Assembly: GCA_002469605.1 (NCBI GenBank)
Contig: DKMV01000158.1
Span: 1-10,052 of the forward strand
Direction: 5' to 3'
DNA length: 10,052 nt
Source of the DNA: Leclercia sp. UBA7405
GTDB lineage: Bacteria; Pseudomonadota; Gammaproteobacteria; Enterobacterales; Enterobacteriaceae
The notes under the pieces were generated by a model that was given only the letters and a program-made list of their open reading frames with translations, was not told the origin of the DNA and ran no database searches. The position numbers and the translations under genes are program-made. Positions 1 to 6,652 of this stretch are shown one piece after another (within the stretch, counting starts at the first letter, position 1; the number at the start of each line of letters is the position of its first letter).

Positions 1-501
1 CGGCAGCAGCGCCAGCAGGGTGAGCTGCCAGCTAATCTGGGTGGACATCACAATCAGCACCGCGCAGCCCATCACCAGCGAATCCACCAGGGTCAACACC
101 CCTTCCCCGGCGGCAAACACCACGCGATCGACGTCGTTCGTGGCGCGGGCTATGAGATCGCCGGTACGGTGGCGCAGATAGAACTCCGGATGCTGACGGC
201 TGAGCTGGCGATAGAAATCTTCACGCAGTTCCACCGCCAGCTGGTAGGAGGCACCGAACAGCAGCACGCGCCAGACGTAGCGCAGCAGATAGACCACCAC
301 CGCCGTCAGCACCAAAGTGCCGACCCACATCATCACCCGTGCGGCGGTGTAATGCTGTTGTGTGACGCCATCCACTACGTACCCCACCACTTTGGGCGGG
401 ATCAGCTGCAGAATGGCAATAATAATAAGCAGGGCGACAGCGCCGAGGTAGCGCTGCCACTCCCGGCGAAAATACCAGCTTAACTGAGCAAATAATCGCA
501 C
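1..501 (-). CDS. mdlA: MdlA, multidrug-resistance-like ABC exporter half-transporter (5' part, runs off left edge)
   Basis: The first 167 codons of an ABC exporter whose full length is about 590 residues, continuing beyond base 1. The translation begins (V/M)[19 protein letters not shown] and follows E. coli MdlA closely. Visible are a first membrane helix (about residues 19-36), a second (about 58-80), and the loop with [17 protein letters not shown] typical of type I ABC exporters, followed by a third hydrophobic stretch. The nucleotide-binding domain lies outside the window. The start is GTG at 501-499, chosen because an AGGAAGA Shine-Dalgarno (508-514) sits 6 nt upstream and no ATG is near. 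MdlA is known or predicted to pair with MdlB as a heterodimeric inner-membrane exporter of unknown substrate. It lies 42 nt downstream of decR in the same direction, so shared transcription with decR is likely. Confidence 0.95.
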   Translation of the reverse strand, partial: MRLFAQLSWYFRREWQRYLGAVALLIIIAILQLIPPKVVGYVVDGVTQQHYTAARVMMWVGTLVLTAVVVYLLRYVWRVLLFGASYQLAVELREDFYRQLSRQHPEFYLRHRTGDLIARATNDVDRVVFAAGEGVLTLVDSLVMGCAVLIVMSTQISWQLTLLALLP

Positions 502-507
502 GCGGTC

Positions 508-514
508 TCTTCCT
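508..514 (-). promoter_or_regulatory. Shine-Dalgarno of mdlA, deciding a GTG start
   Basis: On the minus strand AGGAAGA lies 6 nt before GTG (501-499). No ATG in this frame occurs nearby, so the ribosome binding site fixes the start at the GTG. Confidence 0.75.
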
Positions 515-543
515 GAAGGTCTTGTTCCGGCCGGGCCGGGAGG

Positions 544-1002
544 TTATTCAATGGGCAACGCTGTGGTGTATTTAATCTGTTCCATGGCGAAGCTGGAGGT
601 GACGTCCGACAGGCCGGGTACGCTGTTCACCAGCCGTTTATAGAAATCATCGTAGCGTTTCATGTCCGCTACCTGCACGCGCATCAGGTAATCGTACTCC
701 CCCGCCATGCGCCAGAAGCCGAGCACTTCCGGCATATCGCTGACCACGCTGACGAACCGGCAGTACCAGTCGCTGCTGTGGTGCTGGGTTTTTATCAGCA
801 CAAAGGCCGTCAAGCCCAGCCCCAGTTTTTCAGGATCGAGCAGGGCAACCCGCCCGAGCAAAATGCCGTCGTCTTCAAGCCGCTTCAGGCGTTTCCAGCA
901 TGGCGTAGTGGTCAGATTAACGGCATCCGCTAATGCCTGCAAAGAGAGGGTACAGTCGCTTTGCAGTAATGAGAGCAGCTTGCGGTCTATTTTATCTAGC
1001 AT
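544..1002 (-). CDS. decR: DecR (YbaO), Lrp/AsnC-family cysteine-responsive transcriptional regulator
   Basis: 152 residues, the same length as E. coli DecR. An N-terminal winged helix-turn-helix spans about residues 3-60; the recognition part runs [20 protein letters not shown] (21-40). The C-terminal AsnC/RAM effector domain covers about 66-142 and carries the GEYDY signature at 101-105. In E. coli DecR senses cysteine and activates the yhaOM cysteine detoxification operon; in Salmonella the homologue YbaO controls the adjacent cysteine desulfhydrase gene. Here the divergent neighbour is that desulfhydrase, which fits local control. The start ATG at 1002 has TGAGGAG 5 nt upstream. A promoter at 1035-1063 and a palindrome at 1015-1029 over the likely transcription start suggest autoregulation (inference). 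Confidence 0.96.
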   Translation of the reverse strand: MLDKIDRKLLSLLQSDCTLSLQALADAVNLTTTPCWKRLKRLEDDGILLGRVALLDPEKLGLGLTAFVLIKTQHHSSDWYCRFVSVVSDMPEVLGFWRMAGEYDYLMRVQVADMKRYDDFYKRLVNSVPGLSDVTSSFAMEQIKYTTALPIE

Positions 1003-1014
1003 ACCGGCTCCTCA

Positions 1015-1029
1015 GAGAAAATTTTTCTC
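1015..1029. promoter_or_regulatory. 15-bp palindrome, candidate DecR/Lrp-type operator
   Basis: GAGAAAA-T-TTTTCTC is perfectly symmetric (7-bp arms around one base). It agrees with the Lrp consensus YAGHAWATTWTDCTR at 13 of 15 positions, missing only the two outermost bases. It lies between the decR promoter and the decR start codon, where bound protein would block decR transcription. Assignment to DecR is inferred from family and position; Lrp itself is an alternative. Confidence 0.6.
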
Positions 1030-1034
1030 CTGAC

Positions 1035-1063
1035 ATTCTATTTTAAAGGTCAGATAGCAACAA
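1035..1063 (-). promoter_or_regulatory. Predicted sigma-70 promoter of decR
   Basis: On the minus strand a -35 TTGTTG (complement of 1058-1063) and a -10 TAGAAT (complement of 1035-1040, 5 of 6 to consensus) are separated by 17 bp. Transcription would begin near 1028, inside the palindrome at 1015-1029, giving a leader of about 26 nt. Confidence 0.5.
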
Positions 1064-1082
1064 TTTTTTCTGTGCTATTCGC

Positions 1083-1088
1083 TATGCT
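1083..1088 (+). promoter_or_regulatory. Possible -10 element of cdsH
   Basis: TATGCT lies about 30 bp before the cdsH start codon. No good -35 is found: the hexamer 17 bp upstream is ACAATT at 1060-1065. That would suit an activator-dependent promoter. A TTTTCTG half-site similar to the right arm of the upstream palindrome lies at 1066-1072, inside the spacer. The call is weak. Confidence 0.3.
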
Positions 1089-1117
1089 GGGCACAAAATG
1101 ACAAACGGATAATTTTA

Positions 1118-2164
1118 ATGAATAGCACCTGGGTTAAACACGCCATCAGTGAGATCAACGCCGACTATCAGCGCTCGGCGGATACCCATCTTATTCGCCT
1201 GGCGCTGCCGGGCTTTGCCGGTATTCAGCTCTATCTGAAGGATGAAAGCACGCATCCTACCGGTAGCCTGAAACATCGTCTGGCACGCTCGCTGTTTTTA
1301 TACGGCCTGTGCAACGGCTGGATAAAAGAAGGCACCACTATTATCGAGTCCTCGTCCGGCTCCACCGCCGTCTCTGAGGCTTACTTTGCCCGCCTGCTGG
1401 GCCTGCCCTTTATCGCCGTCATGCCCTCCTGCACCGCGAAGCGCAAAATTGAACAGATCGAATTTTACGGCGGCCGCTGCCACTTTGTGGAGAGCGCCTG
1501 CGAGATCTACGCCGCCTCCGAGATGCTGGCCCGCGAGCTGAACGGCCACTATATGGATCAGTTCACCTACGCCGAACGCGCCACCGACTGGCGCGGGAAT
1601 AACAATATAGCAGACAGCATTTTCCGCCAGATGCAGAGCGAGCCGCACCCGGTGCCATCGCATATCGTGATGAGCGCGGGCACCGGCGGCACCTCGGCGA
1701 CCATCGGCCGCTATATTCGCTGCCAGGGGTACGACACCCGCCTGCTGGTGGTGGATCCGCAAAACTCGGTGTTCCTCGACTACTGGCAGAGCCGGGATAG
1801 CAGCCTGCGCAGCCCGGTGGGGAGCAAGATCGAAGGGATTGGCCGCCCGCGCGTCGAGCCCTCTTTTATTCCCGACGTGGTGGACGAAATGCTGCGCGTA
1901 CCGGATGCCGCCAGCGTGGCGACCGCGCACTGGCTGGAGACCCAACTGGGCCGCAAAGTGGGCGCCTCTACCGGCACCAACATGTGGGGCGCGCTGCAGC
2001 TGGCCGCGCGCATGCGCGATGCCGGGCAGACCGGCTCCATCGTGACGCTGCTGTGCGACAGCGGCGAGCGTTATCTCGATACCTATTACAACGCCCAATG
2101 GGTGGCCGCTAACATTGGTGATATCACGCCATGGCAGCAGGAGATTGCCCGGCTGGTGAAATAA
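1118..2164 (+). CDS. cdsH: PLP-dependent L-cysteine desulfhydrase, CdsH type
   Basis: 348 residues of the cysteine synthase/cystathionine beta-synthase fold (PLP fold type II). The motif TGSLKHR contains K52, the expected PLP Schiff-base lysine. The substrate/cofactor loop [11 protein letters not shown] spans 77-87, and the glycine-rich phosphate-binding loop [12 protein letters not shown] spans 186-197. A PLP-binding serine/threonine region follows near [10 protein letters not shown]. The family also holds synthases, so sequence alone does not separate synthesis from breakdown. Position beside the cysteine regulator decR and resemblance to Salmonella CdsH (STM0458) favour breakdown of cysteine to pyruvate, ammonia and H2S in the cytoplasm. 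E. coli K-12 has no gene here and uses yhaM elsewhere. The ATG at 1118 has a modest CGGAT ribosome site 7 nt upstream. No catalytic residue appears missing. Confidence 0.85.
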   Translation: MNSTWVKHAISEINADYQRSADTHLIRLALPGFAGIQLYLKDESTHPTGSLKHRLARSLFLYGLCNGWIKEGTTIIESSSGSTAVSEAYFARLLGLPFIAVMPSCTAKRKIEQIEFYGGRCHFVESACEIYAASEMLARELNGHYMDQFTYAERATDWRGNNNIADSIFRQMQSEPHPVPSHIVMSAGTGGTSATIGRYIRCQGYDTRLLVVDPQNSVFLDYWQSRDSSLRSPVGSKIEGIGRPRVEPSFIPDVVDEMLRVPDAASVATAHWLETQLGRKVGASTGTNMWGALQLAARMRDAGQTGSIVTLLCDSGERYLDTYYNAQWVAANIGDITPWQQEIARLVK

Positions 2165-2189
2165 AAAAAGCCAGACAAACGTCTGGCTT
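2163..2189 (-). terminator. Intrinsic terminator of cof, overlapping the cdsH stop codon
   Basis: Arms AAGCCAGAC (2168-2176) and GTCTGGCTT (2181-2189) are perfect complements around an AAAC loop. The A-run at 2163-2169 becomes a T-run when read on the minus strand, so it fits best as the end of the cof transcript. It may also end cdsH transcription, but the plus-strand side lacks a T-run. The A-run includes the last two bases of the cdsH TAA. Confidence 0.8.
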
Positions 2190-2204
2190 GCTGGAAGGGC
2201 CTCA

Positions 2205-3023
2205 CTATTCGGGGGAATAAGGAAGATCGGGTGTGTCCAGCCAATGGGTTAAAAAGTGGGACACCGCTTCGCTACGGCAGTGTCCGATAACCGGTAAATG
2301 CGAGAGCTCGGCAATCAGCTGCGGCATCGCATTGCCCATAATCAGGCCGCGGCCCACGCTGCCTAACATTTCGCGGTCGTTCATCGCATCGCCAAACGCC
2401 ATGCACTCATCCAGACGCAGCCCCAGGTGGTTGCTCAGCACCGCCAGCGCGGAACCTTTATTACATCCCACCGGCAGCACCTCCAGGCAATCTATTGCCG
2501 AGAAGGTAAGGTGCGCCCGGTTGCCCAGCGCCTCGTTTAGCTGAATGCGTAAACGGCACAGATCGTCATGATCGCCGCAGAAGCAGATTTTGGTTACGGC
2601 GTGCGCCGGAATGCGGCGCAGGTCGATCACCTGGTAGTGGAAACCGCTGTAGACGTGAGCATGCAGCAGCTCGGGTATCTCACTGCCGGTAAACCAGCCC
2701 TCGTCGTTAAAGACATGCACGCTGGCGCGGGTATCCCAGGCGCTGTGCAGCACCCGCTCGGCGACATCGGGAGCGAGATCCTGACGATGCAGTACCTCAC
2801 CCTCCTGCGAATGAATGCGCGTCCCGTTACCTGTAATGAGAAATGCGTCGAGGGACAACTTGCCCAGCAGATGGCGCATCTCAAGGACGTGGCGGCCGGT
2901 AGCGAAAGTCAGGGTAATATCACGCTCATGCAGGCGCTTAAGGGCACTCAGGGTTTTGTCGCCTAAGCGGTGATCCGGCATTAACAGCGTACCGTCCATA
3001 TCAAATGCAGCCAGCCGAGCCAT
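2205..3023 (-). CDS. cof: Cof, HAD-superfamily phosphatase (HMP-PP / PLP phosphatase)
   Basis: 272 residues, equal to E. coli Cof. All four HAD motifs are present: DMDGT with nucleophile D8 and acid/base D10, the ATGRH loop at 41-45, K189 in CNKGSA, and metal-binding FGDAMND at 210-216 (D212, D216). Between them lies the C2-type cap domain (about 85-185). In E. coli Cof hydrolyses the thiamin precursor HMP-pyrophosphate and also pyridoxal phosphate and sugar phosphates. The start at 3023 was chosen over an in-frame upstream extension to 3242 because GGAG lies 6 nt before it, the family begins here, and the extension would overlap ybaE. The gene is convergent with cdsH and divergent from ybaE. 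Confidence 0.96.
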   Translation of the reverse strand: MARLAAFDMDGTLLMPDHRLGDKTLSALKRLHERDITLTFATGRHVLEMRHLLGKLSLDAFLITGNGTRIHSQEGEVLHRQDLAPDVAERVLHSAWDTRASVHVFNDEGWFTGSEIPELLHAHVYSGFHYQVIDLRRIPAHAVTKICFCGDHDDLCRLRIQLNEALGNRAHLTFSAIDCLEVLPVGCNKGSALAVLSNHLGLRLDECMAFGDAMNDREMLGSVGRGLIMGNAMPQLIAELSHLPVIGHCRSEAVSHFLTHWLDTPDLPYSPE

Positions 3024-3060
3024 ACGTACTCCAGAAACTGTGATGGGGTTAACTTGTGCA

Positions 3061-3095
3061 TCAGTATTACCTGAGATATACGGAAGTAATACTGA
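3061..3095. repeat. 10-bp inverted repeat between cof and ybaE
   Basis: TCAGTATTAC (3061-3070) and its exact reverse complement GTAATACTGA (3086-3095) are separated by 15 bp. The repeat sits 37 bp before cof and 30 bp before ybaE, in the only non-coding gap between two divergent genes. It could be an operator for a dimeric regulator, YbaE itself being a candidate, or a weak AT-rich hairpin. No T-run follows, so it does not look like a terminator. Confidence 0.6.
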
Positions 3096-3125
3096 CAAGA
3101 TAAATAATATTGTTCCGGGTTTCTT

Positions 3126-4826
3126 ATGCGCCTGCTCAACCGCCTTAATCAATATCAACGCCTCTGGCAGCCCTCTGCCGGGGCGCCGCAGCAGGTCAGC
3201 GTGGCCGAGCTTGCAAGCCGCTGCTTTTGCAGCGAGCGCCATGTCCGTACCCTGCTGAAACAGGCGCAGGAGGCCGGCTGGCTAAGCTGGACCGCCCGCT
3301 CCGGGCGCGGCAAGCGCGGCGAGTTAACCTTTCACGTCACGCCGGAGTCGTTACGCAGCACCATGATGGAAGCGGCGTTAAAAAGCGGCAGCCAGCAAAA
3401 CGCCCTGGCGCTGGCCGAGCTGGCGCCGCAGGCGCTAAGGGCGTTGCTGCAACCTTTTATGGGCGGCCAGTGGCAGAACGATACCCCGACGCTGCGCATC
3501 CCCTACTATCGTCCTCTCGATGCGCTGCAGCCGGGATTTTTACCCGGACGCGCAGAGCAGCATCTGGTGGGGCAGATCTTTTCCGGCATCACACGGTTTA
3601 TTGATAACAGCAGCCAGCCCGCGGGCGATCTGGCGCATCACTGGGAGATCTCCCCTGACGGCCTGCACTGGCATTTCTACATTCGTTCAACCCTGCACTG
3701 GCACAACGGCGACGCTATTGAGACGGAGCAGCTTCAGCTTGCCCTTACCCGGCTGCTCGCCCTGCCCGCGCTGCGTAAGCTCTTTAACAGCGTGGCGCGC
3801 ATTGAGGTTACCCACTCCCGCTGCCTGACCTTTGTTCTGCACCAGCCGGATTACTGGCTGGCCCACCGGCTGGCCAGCTACTGCAGCCGGCTGGCCCATC
3901 CTGACCATCCCCTTACTGGCAGCGGTCCTTTTCGGCTGACGCTCTTCGAGCCGGACCTTGTGCGGATCGAGAGCCACGAGCAGTATCATCTTGGCCACCC
4001 TTTACTGAAGGCGATTGAATTTTGGATCACCCCGCAGCTGTTTGAGCAGGATCTGGGTACCAGCTGCCGTCATCCGGTACAGATCGCCATCGGCGAGCCC
4101 GCTGAACTTGGCAGCCTGCGGCTGGTGAGTAACAGCATCAGCCTCGGCTTTTGTTATCTCACGCTCCGCCAGAGCCCGCGGCTCAGTGAACTGCAGGCGC
4201 GCAGGCTGATCCAGATTATTCATCACACCTCGCTGCTGCACACGCTGCCGCTGGATGAAAACCTTATCACCCCAACGCAGGAGCTGCTCCCCGGCTGGTC
4301 GCTCCCGGAGTGGCCGGAGACGCAGCAGGTCGCGCTACCGGAAACCCTGACCCTCGCCTATCACCTGCCCGTTGAACTGCACACCATGGCGCAGCAGCTC
4401 AAACATTATCTGGCCGAGCGGGGTTGCCGGCTGAAGGTGATATTCCACGATGCCAAGACCTGGGATAGCTGCAGCCAGCTTGCCGACGTCGACATAATGA
4501 TGGGCGACAGGCTGATTGGCGAAGCGGCGGAATATACCCTCGAACAGTGGCTGCGCTGCGATGTCCTCTGGCCACATCTGCTTAGTACGGGTCAGTACGC
4601 CCACCTGCTGGCGACCCTCGACGCCGTGCAGGCGCAGCCCGATGCGGCCGCCCGGCACGCGGCCCTGAAAGCGGTCTTCTCTCGCTTAATGGAGAGCGCA
4701 ATCTTAACGCCGCTATTTAACTATCAGTATCAAATCAGCGCCCCGCCGGGGGTAAACGGTATCCGCCTTAATCCCCGCGGCTGGTTTGACTTTACTGAAG
4801 CCTGGCTACCGGCACCGAAAGCCTGA
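3126..4826 (+). CDS. ybaE: YbaE, SgrR-type HTH / solute-binding-domain transcriptional regulator
   Basis: 566 residues, the same length as E. coli YbaE. The N-terminal SgrR-type DNA-binding region (about 1-115) includes a helix-turn-helix near [20 protein letters not shown] (25-44) and a basic wing SGRGKRG (59-65). From about residue 160 to the C-terminus is an SBP_bac_5 domain, the fold of periplasmic oligopeptide- and nickel-binding proteins, with the typical [17 protein letters not shown] stretch near 168-184. There is no signal peptide, so it acts in the cytoplasm and probably uses this fold to sense a small solute, as SgrR does for sugar-phosphate stress. Target genes and ligand are unknown. 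The Shine-Dalgarno is weak; the start is set by homology. queC follows 66 nt downstream. Confidence 0.93.
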   Translation: MRLLNRLNQYQRLWQPSAGAPQQVSVAELASRCFCSERHVRTLLKQAQEAGWLSWTARSGRGKRGELTFHVTPESLRSTMMEAALKSGSQQNALALAELAPQALRALLQPFMGGQWQNDTPTLRIPYYRPLDALQPGFLPGRAEQHLVGQIFSGITRFIDNSSQPAGDLAHHWEISPDGLHWHFYIRSTLHWHNGDAIETEQLQLALTRLLALPALRKLFNSVARIEVTHSRCLTFVLHQPDYWLAHRLASYCSRLAHPDHPLTGSGPFRLTLFEPDLVRIESHEQYHLGHPLLKAIEFWITPQLFEQDLGTSCRHPVQIAIGEPAELGSLRLVSNSISLGFCYLTLRQSPRLSELQARRLIQIIHHTSLLHTLPLDENLITPTQELLPGWSLPEWPETQQVALPETLTLAYHLPVELHTMAQQLKHYLAERGCRLKVIFHDAKTWDSCSQLADVDIMMGDRLIGEAAEYTLEQWLRCDVLWPHLLSTGQYAHLLATLDAVQAQPDAAARHAALKAVFSRLMESAILTPLFNYQYQISAPPGVNGIRLNPRGWFDFTEAWLPAPKA

Positions 4827-4836
4827 AGAAGCTGGT

Positions 4837-4854
4837 CGCCGCGGCGCGCGCGCG
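4837..4854. other. GC-alternating tract before queC
   Basis: The palindrome CGCCGCGGCG (4837-4846) runs into eleven alternating G/C bases (4844-4854), followed by a T-rich run at 4861-4869. It lies between the ybaE stop and the queC ribosome site. It could fold as a hairpin, adopt a non-B form, or act as a partial terminator. No clean stem-loop plus T-run can be drawn. Confidence 0.3.
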
Positions 4855-4892
4855 TTACCATTGTTTTTTAATTGCTAATGTTGGGAAGAGTT

Positions 4893-5585
4893 ATGAAACG
4901 TGCCGTCGTCGTCTTTAGCGGAGGACAGGATTCCACCACCTGCCTGGTTCAGGCGCTGCAGCAGTATGATGAAGTTCACTGCGTCACCTTTGACTATGGT
5001 CAGCGTCACCGGGCCGAAATCGATGTTGCTCGCGAACTGGCCGTCAAACTGGGGGCGCGTGCCCATAAGGTGCTGGACGTTACGCTGTTGAACGAACTGG
5101 CCGTAAGCAGCCTCACCCGCGATAGTATTCCCGTTCCGGACTACGAGCCGGACGCCAGCGGCATCCCCAACACCTTTGTGCCGGGCCGGAATATCCTCTT
5201 TCTGACGCTGACCGCTATCTATGCTTATCAGGTTCAGGCCGAAGCCGTCATCACCGGCGTGTGTGAAACCGATTTTTCCGGCTATCCGGACTGTCGCGAC
5301 GAGTTCGTTAAAGCGCTCAACCACGCCGTTAATCTGGGCATGGCAAAAGATATCCGCTTTGAAACACCGCTGATGTGGCTGGATAAAGCCGAGACCTGGG
5401 CACTGGCGGATCGCTGGGGCAAGCTGGAGCTGGTGCGTAACGAAACCCTGACCTGCTATAACGGCATCAAGGGCGACGGCTGCGGCCAGTGCGCCGCCTG
5501 CAACCTGCGTGCTAACGGCCTGAACCACTACCTGGCAAATAAGGCCGCCGTTATGGCTTCGCTGCAGGAAAAAACCGGGCTGTAA
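4893..5585 (+). CDS. queC: QueC, 7-cyano-7-deazaguanine (preQ0) synthase
   Basis: 230 residues (E. coli, 231). QueC uses ATP to turn 7-carboxy-7-deazaguanine and ammonia into preQ0 on the route to queuosine in tRNA. The PP-loop SGGQDSTT for ATP binding is at residues 9-16. Four zinc-ligand cysteines lie at C188, C197, C200 and C203 in the [16 protein letters not shown] stretch. The ATG at 4893 is preferred over a TTG at 4872 and an ATG at 4878: GGGAAGAG ends 2 nt upstream and the family starts [11 protein letters not shown]. The gene is 66 nt after ybaE and may be read from its transcript or from a nearby promoter; no convincing promoter was found. It ends convergently with tesC. Confidence 0.97.
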   Translation: MKRAVVVFSGGQDSTTCLVQALQQYDEVHCVTFDYGQRHRAEIDVARELAVKLGARAHKVLDVTLLNELAVSSLTRDSIPVPDYEPDASGIPNTFVPGRNILFLTLTAIYAYQVQAEAVITGVCETDFSGYPDCRDEFVKALNHAVNLGMAKDIRFETPLMWLDKAETWALADRWGKLELVRNETLTCYNGIKGDGCGQCAACNLRANGLNHYLANKAAVMASLQEKTGL

Positions 5586-5595
5586 TATCCCCTTC

Positions 5596-5623
5596 AGACC
5601 GGGCTGGCCTCTCCGCCCGGTCT
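5596..5623. terminator. GC-rich hairpin between convergent queC and tesC
   Basis: AGACCGGGC (5596-5604) pairs perfectly with GCCCGGTCT (5615-5623) around a 10-nt loop. It lies between two converging stop codons, the usual place for a two-way terminator. Neither strand has a T-run after the stem, so termination may be weak or factor-assisted. Confidence 0.55.
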
Positions 5624-5633
5624 CATAGCCATA

Positions 5634-6032
5634 CTAACCGATCAGCGTTTCGAGCTTCTCGCGCAGTTCTCCCTCCAGCGGCAGCGCCTTTTGCGTTTTC
5701 AGATCGATACAGACAAAAGTGACCAGCGCATCGGCGACGGTCTGCCCCTCAGGCTCCAGGGTAATGACCTGGCTGAGCACGCCGCTTTTCCCGCTCAGTT
5801 GCTGAACCTGGCTGGTAACGGTAAGCCTGTCCCCCAACACGGCCGGACGGCGGTAATTAATATTGATATTGACCACCACGAAAGCGATGTTTCTCGCGGT
5901 GAGCCACTGAAAGCTTTCGCTGTTTTCCAGTCCGTCCCAGCGCGCCTCTTCAAGGAATTCCAGATAGCGGGCATTGTTGACGTGCTGGTAAACATCCAGA
6001 TGAAAACCGCGAACTTTAATTTGAGTCTGCAT
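5634..6032 (-). CDS. tesC: TesC / FadM, long-chain acyl-CoA thioesterase III
   Basis: 132 residues, full length, single hot-dog domain of the 4-hydroxybenzoyl-CoA thioesterase type. The active-site segment HLDVYQHVNNARY begins at residue 11 with catalytic D13, followed by the long hot-dog helix (about 21-36) and the VNININYRRPAVLGD strand. In E. coli this cytoplasmic enzyme hydrolyses acyl-CoAs that resist beta-oxidation, such as the 3,5-tetradecadienoyl-CoA formed from oleate, and is repressed by FadR. A FadR-like operator overlaps the predicted promoter here. The ATG at 6032 has only a weak AAGG ribosome site about 12 nt upstream; the start is set by homology. Older names are ybaW and fadM. 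Confidence 0.96.
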   Translation of the reverse strand: MQTQIKVRGFHLDVYQHVNNARYLEFLEEARWDGLENSESFQWLTARNIAFVVVNININYRRPAVLGDRLTVTSQVQQLSGKSGVLSQVITLEPEGQTVADALVTFVCIDLKTQKALPLEGELREKLETLIG

Positions 6033-6055
6033 AGCGCAATAGCCTTTATCATGTT

Positions 6056-6084
6056 GTTATAGGAACAGAGGTCACAACTGGTAT
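6056..6084 (-). promoter_or_regulatory. Predicted promoter of tesC
   Basis: On the minus strand -10 TATAAC (complement of 6056-6061, 5 of 6 to consensus) is preceded, 17 bp away, by a poor -35 ATACCA (complement of 6079-6084). The -35 lies inside the FadR-like operator, so repression by steric block is expected. The leader would be about 16 nt. Confidence 0.45.
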
Positions 6085-6092
6085 GACCTCTT
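6076..6092. promoter_or_regulatory. FadR-like operator of tesC
   Basis: AACTGGTATGACCTCTT matches the FadR consensus AACTGGTCNGACCAGTT at 13 of 16 defined positions, with an intact left half and GACC in the right half. FadR repression of fadM is known in E. coli, and the site overlaps the predicted -35. Its position and match make this a strong prediction, though untested here. Confidence 0.7.
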
Positions 6093-6133
6093 TATCCTGG
6101 CAAAATTTTGCCACTGTGCAAGCGAAAGCAGTG

Positions 6134-6523
<390 letters not shown>

Positions 6524-6537
6524 TTAACAGCCAGGCC

Positions 6538-6566
6538 ACGATAGTCGGACGGCGTGAAACAGACAA
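6538..6566 (-). promoter_or_regulatory. Predicted sigma-70 promoter of ybaV
   Basis: On the minus strand TTGTCT (complement of 6561-6566) and TATCGT (complement of 6538-6543) are 17 bp apart, each matching consensus at 4 of 6. They lie between the ppiD terminator and the ybaV ribosome site. Confidence 0.4.
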
Positions 6567-6584
6567 ACAGCAGATTGTGAAAAT

Positions 6585-6608
6585 GGAAAAGGCCGCGAAA
6601 GCGGCCTT
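6585..6608 (-). terminator. Intrinsic terminator of ppiD
   Basis: AAGGCCGC (6589-6596), loop GAAA, GCGGCCTT (6601-6608) form a perfect 8-bp stem. Read on the minus strand the stem ends in TTTT and a T-rich stretch, about 45 nt after the ppiD stop, so ybaV is expected to have its own promoter. Confidence 0.88.
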
Positions 6609-6652
6609 CAGGTATTGCAGTTGGTTGCTAAAATCTGCGAGCAGTATCGTGA

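Noticed and set aside
527..539. GC palindrome CCGGCCGGGCCGG between decR and mdlA as a terminator or REP element
   Set aside because: The usable stem is only about 4 bp with a 5-nt loop, there is no T-run, and it does not match the REP consensus; likely chance in GC-rich DNA.
1298..2098. A 266-codon open frame on the minus strand opposite cdsH
   Set aside because: It lies wholly inside a clear PLP enzyme gene with intact motifs. The translation is rich in Ala, Gly and His, typical of the antisense of GC-rich codons, and resembles no known family.
3024..3242. N-terminal extension of cof to 3242
   Set aside because: It would overlap the start of ybaE and add 73 residues unlike any Cof protein. 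The ATG at 3023 has its own ribosome site and gives the usual 272 residues.
4872..4892. Earlier TTG (4872) or ATG (4878) starts for queC
   Set aside because: They would place the good ribosome site inside the coding region and add residues absent from QueC proteins.
4875..5528. A 217-codon open frame antisense to queC
   Set aside because: It covers the same stretch as the fully conserved QueC, with no ribosome site or family signature; it is a composition shadow.
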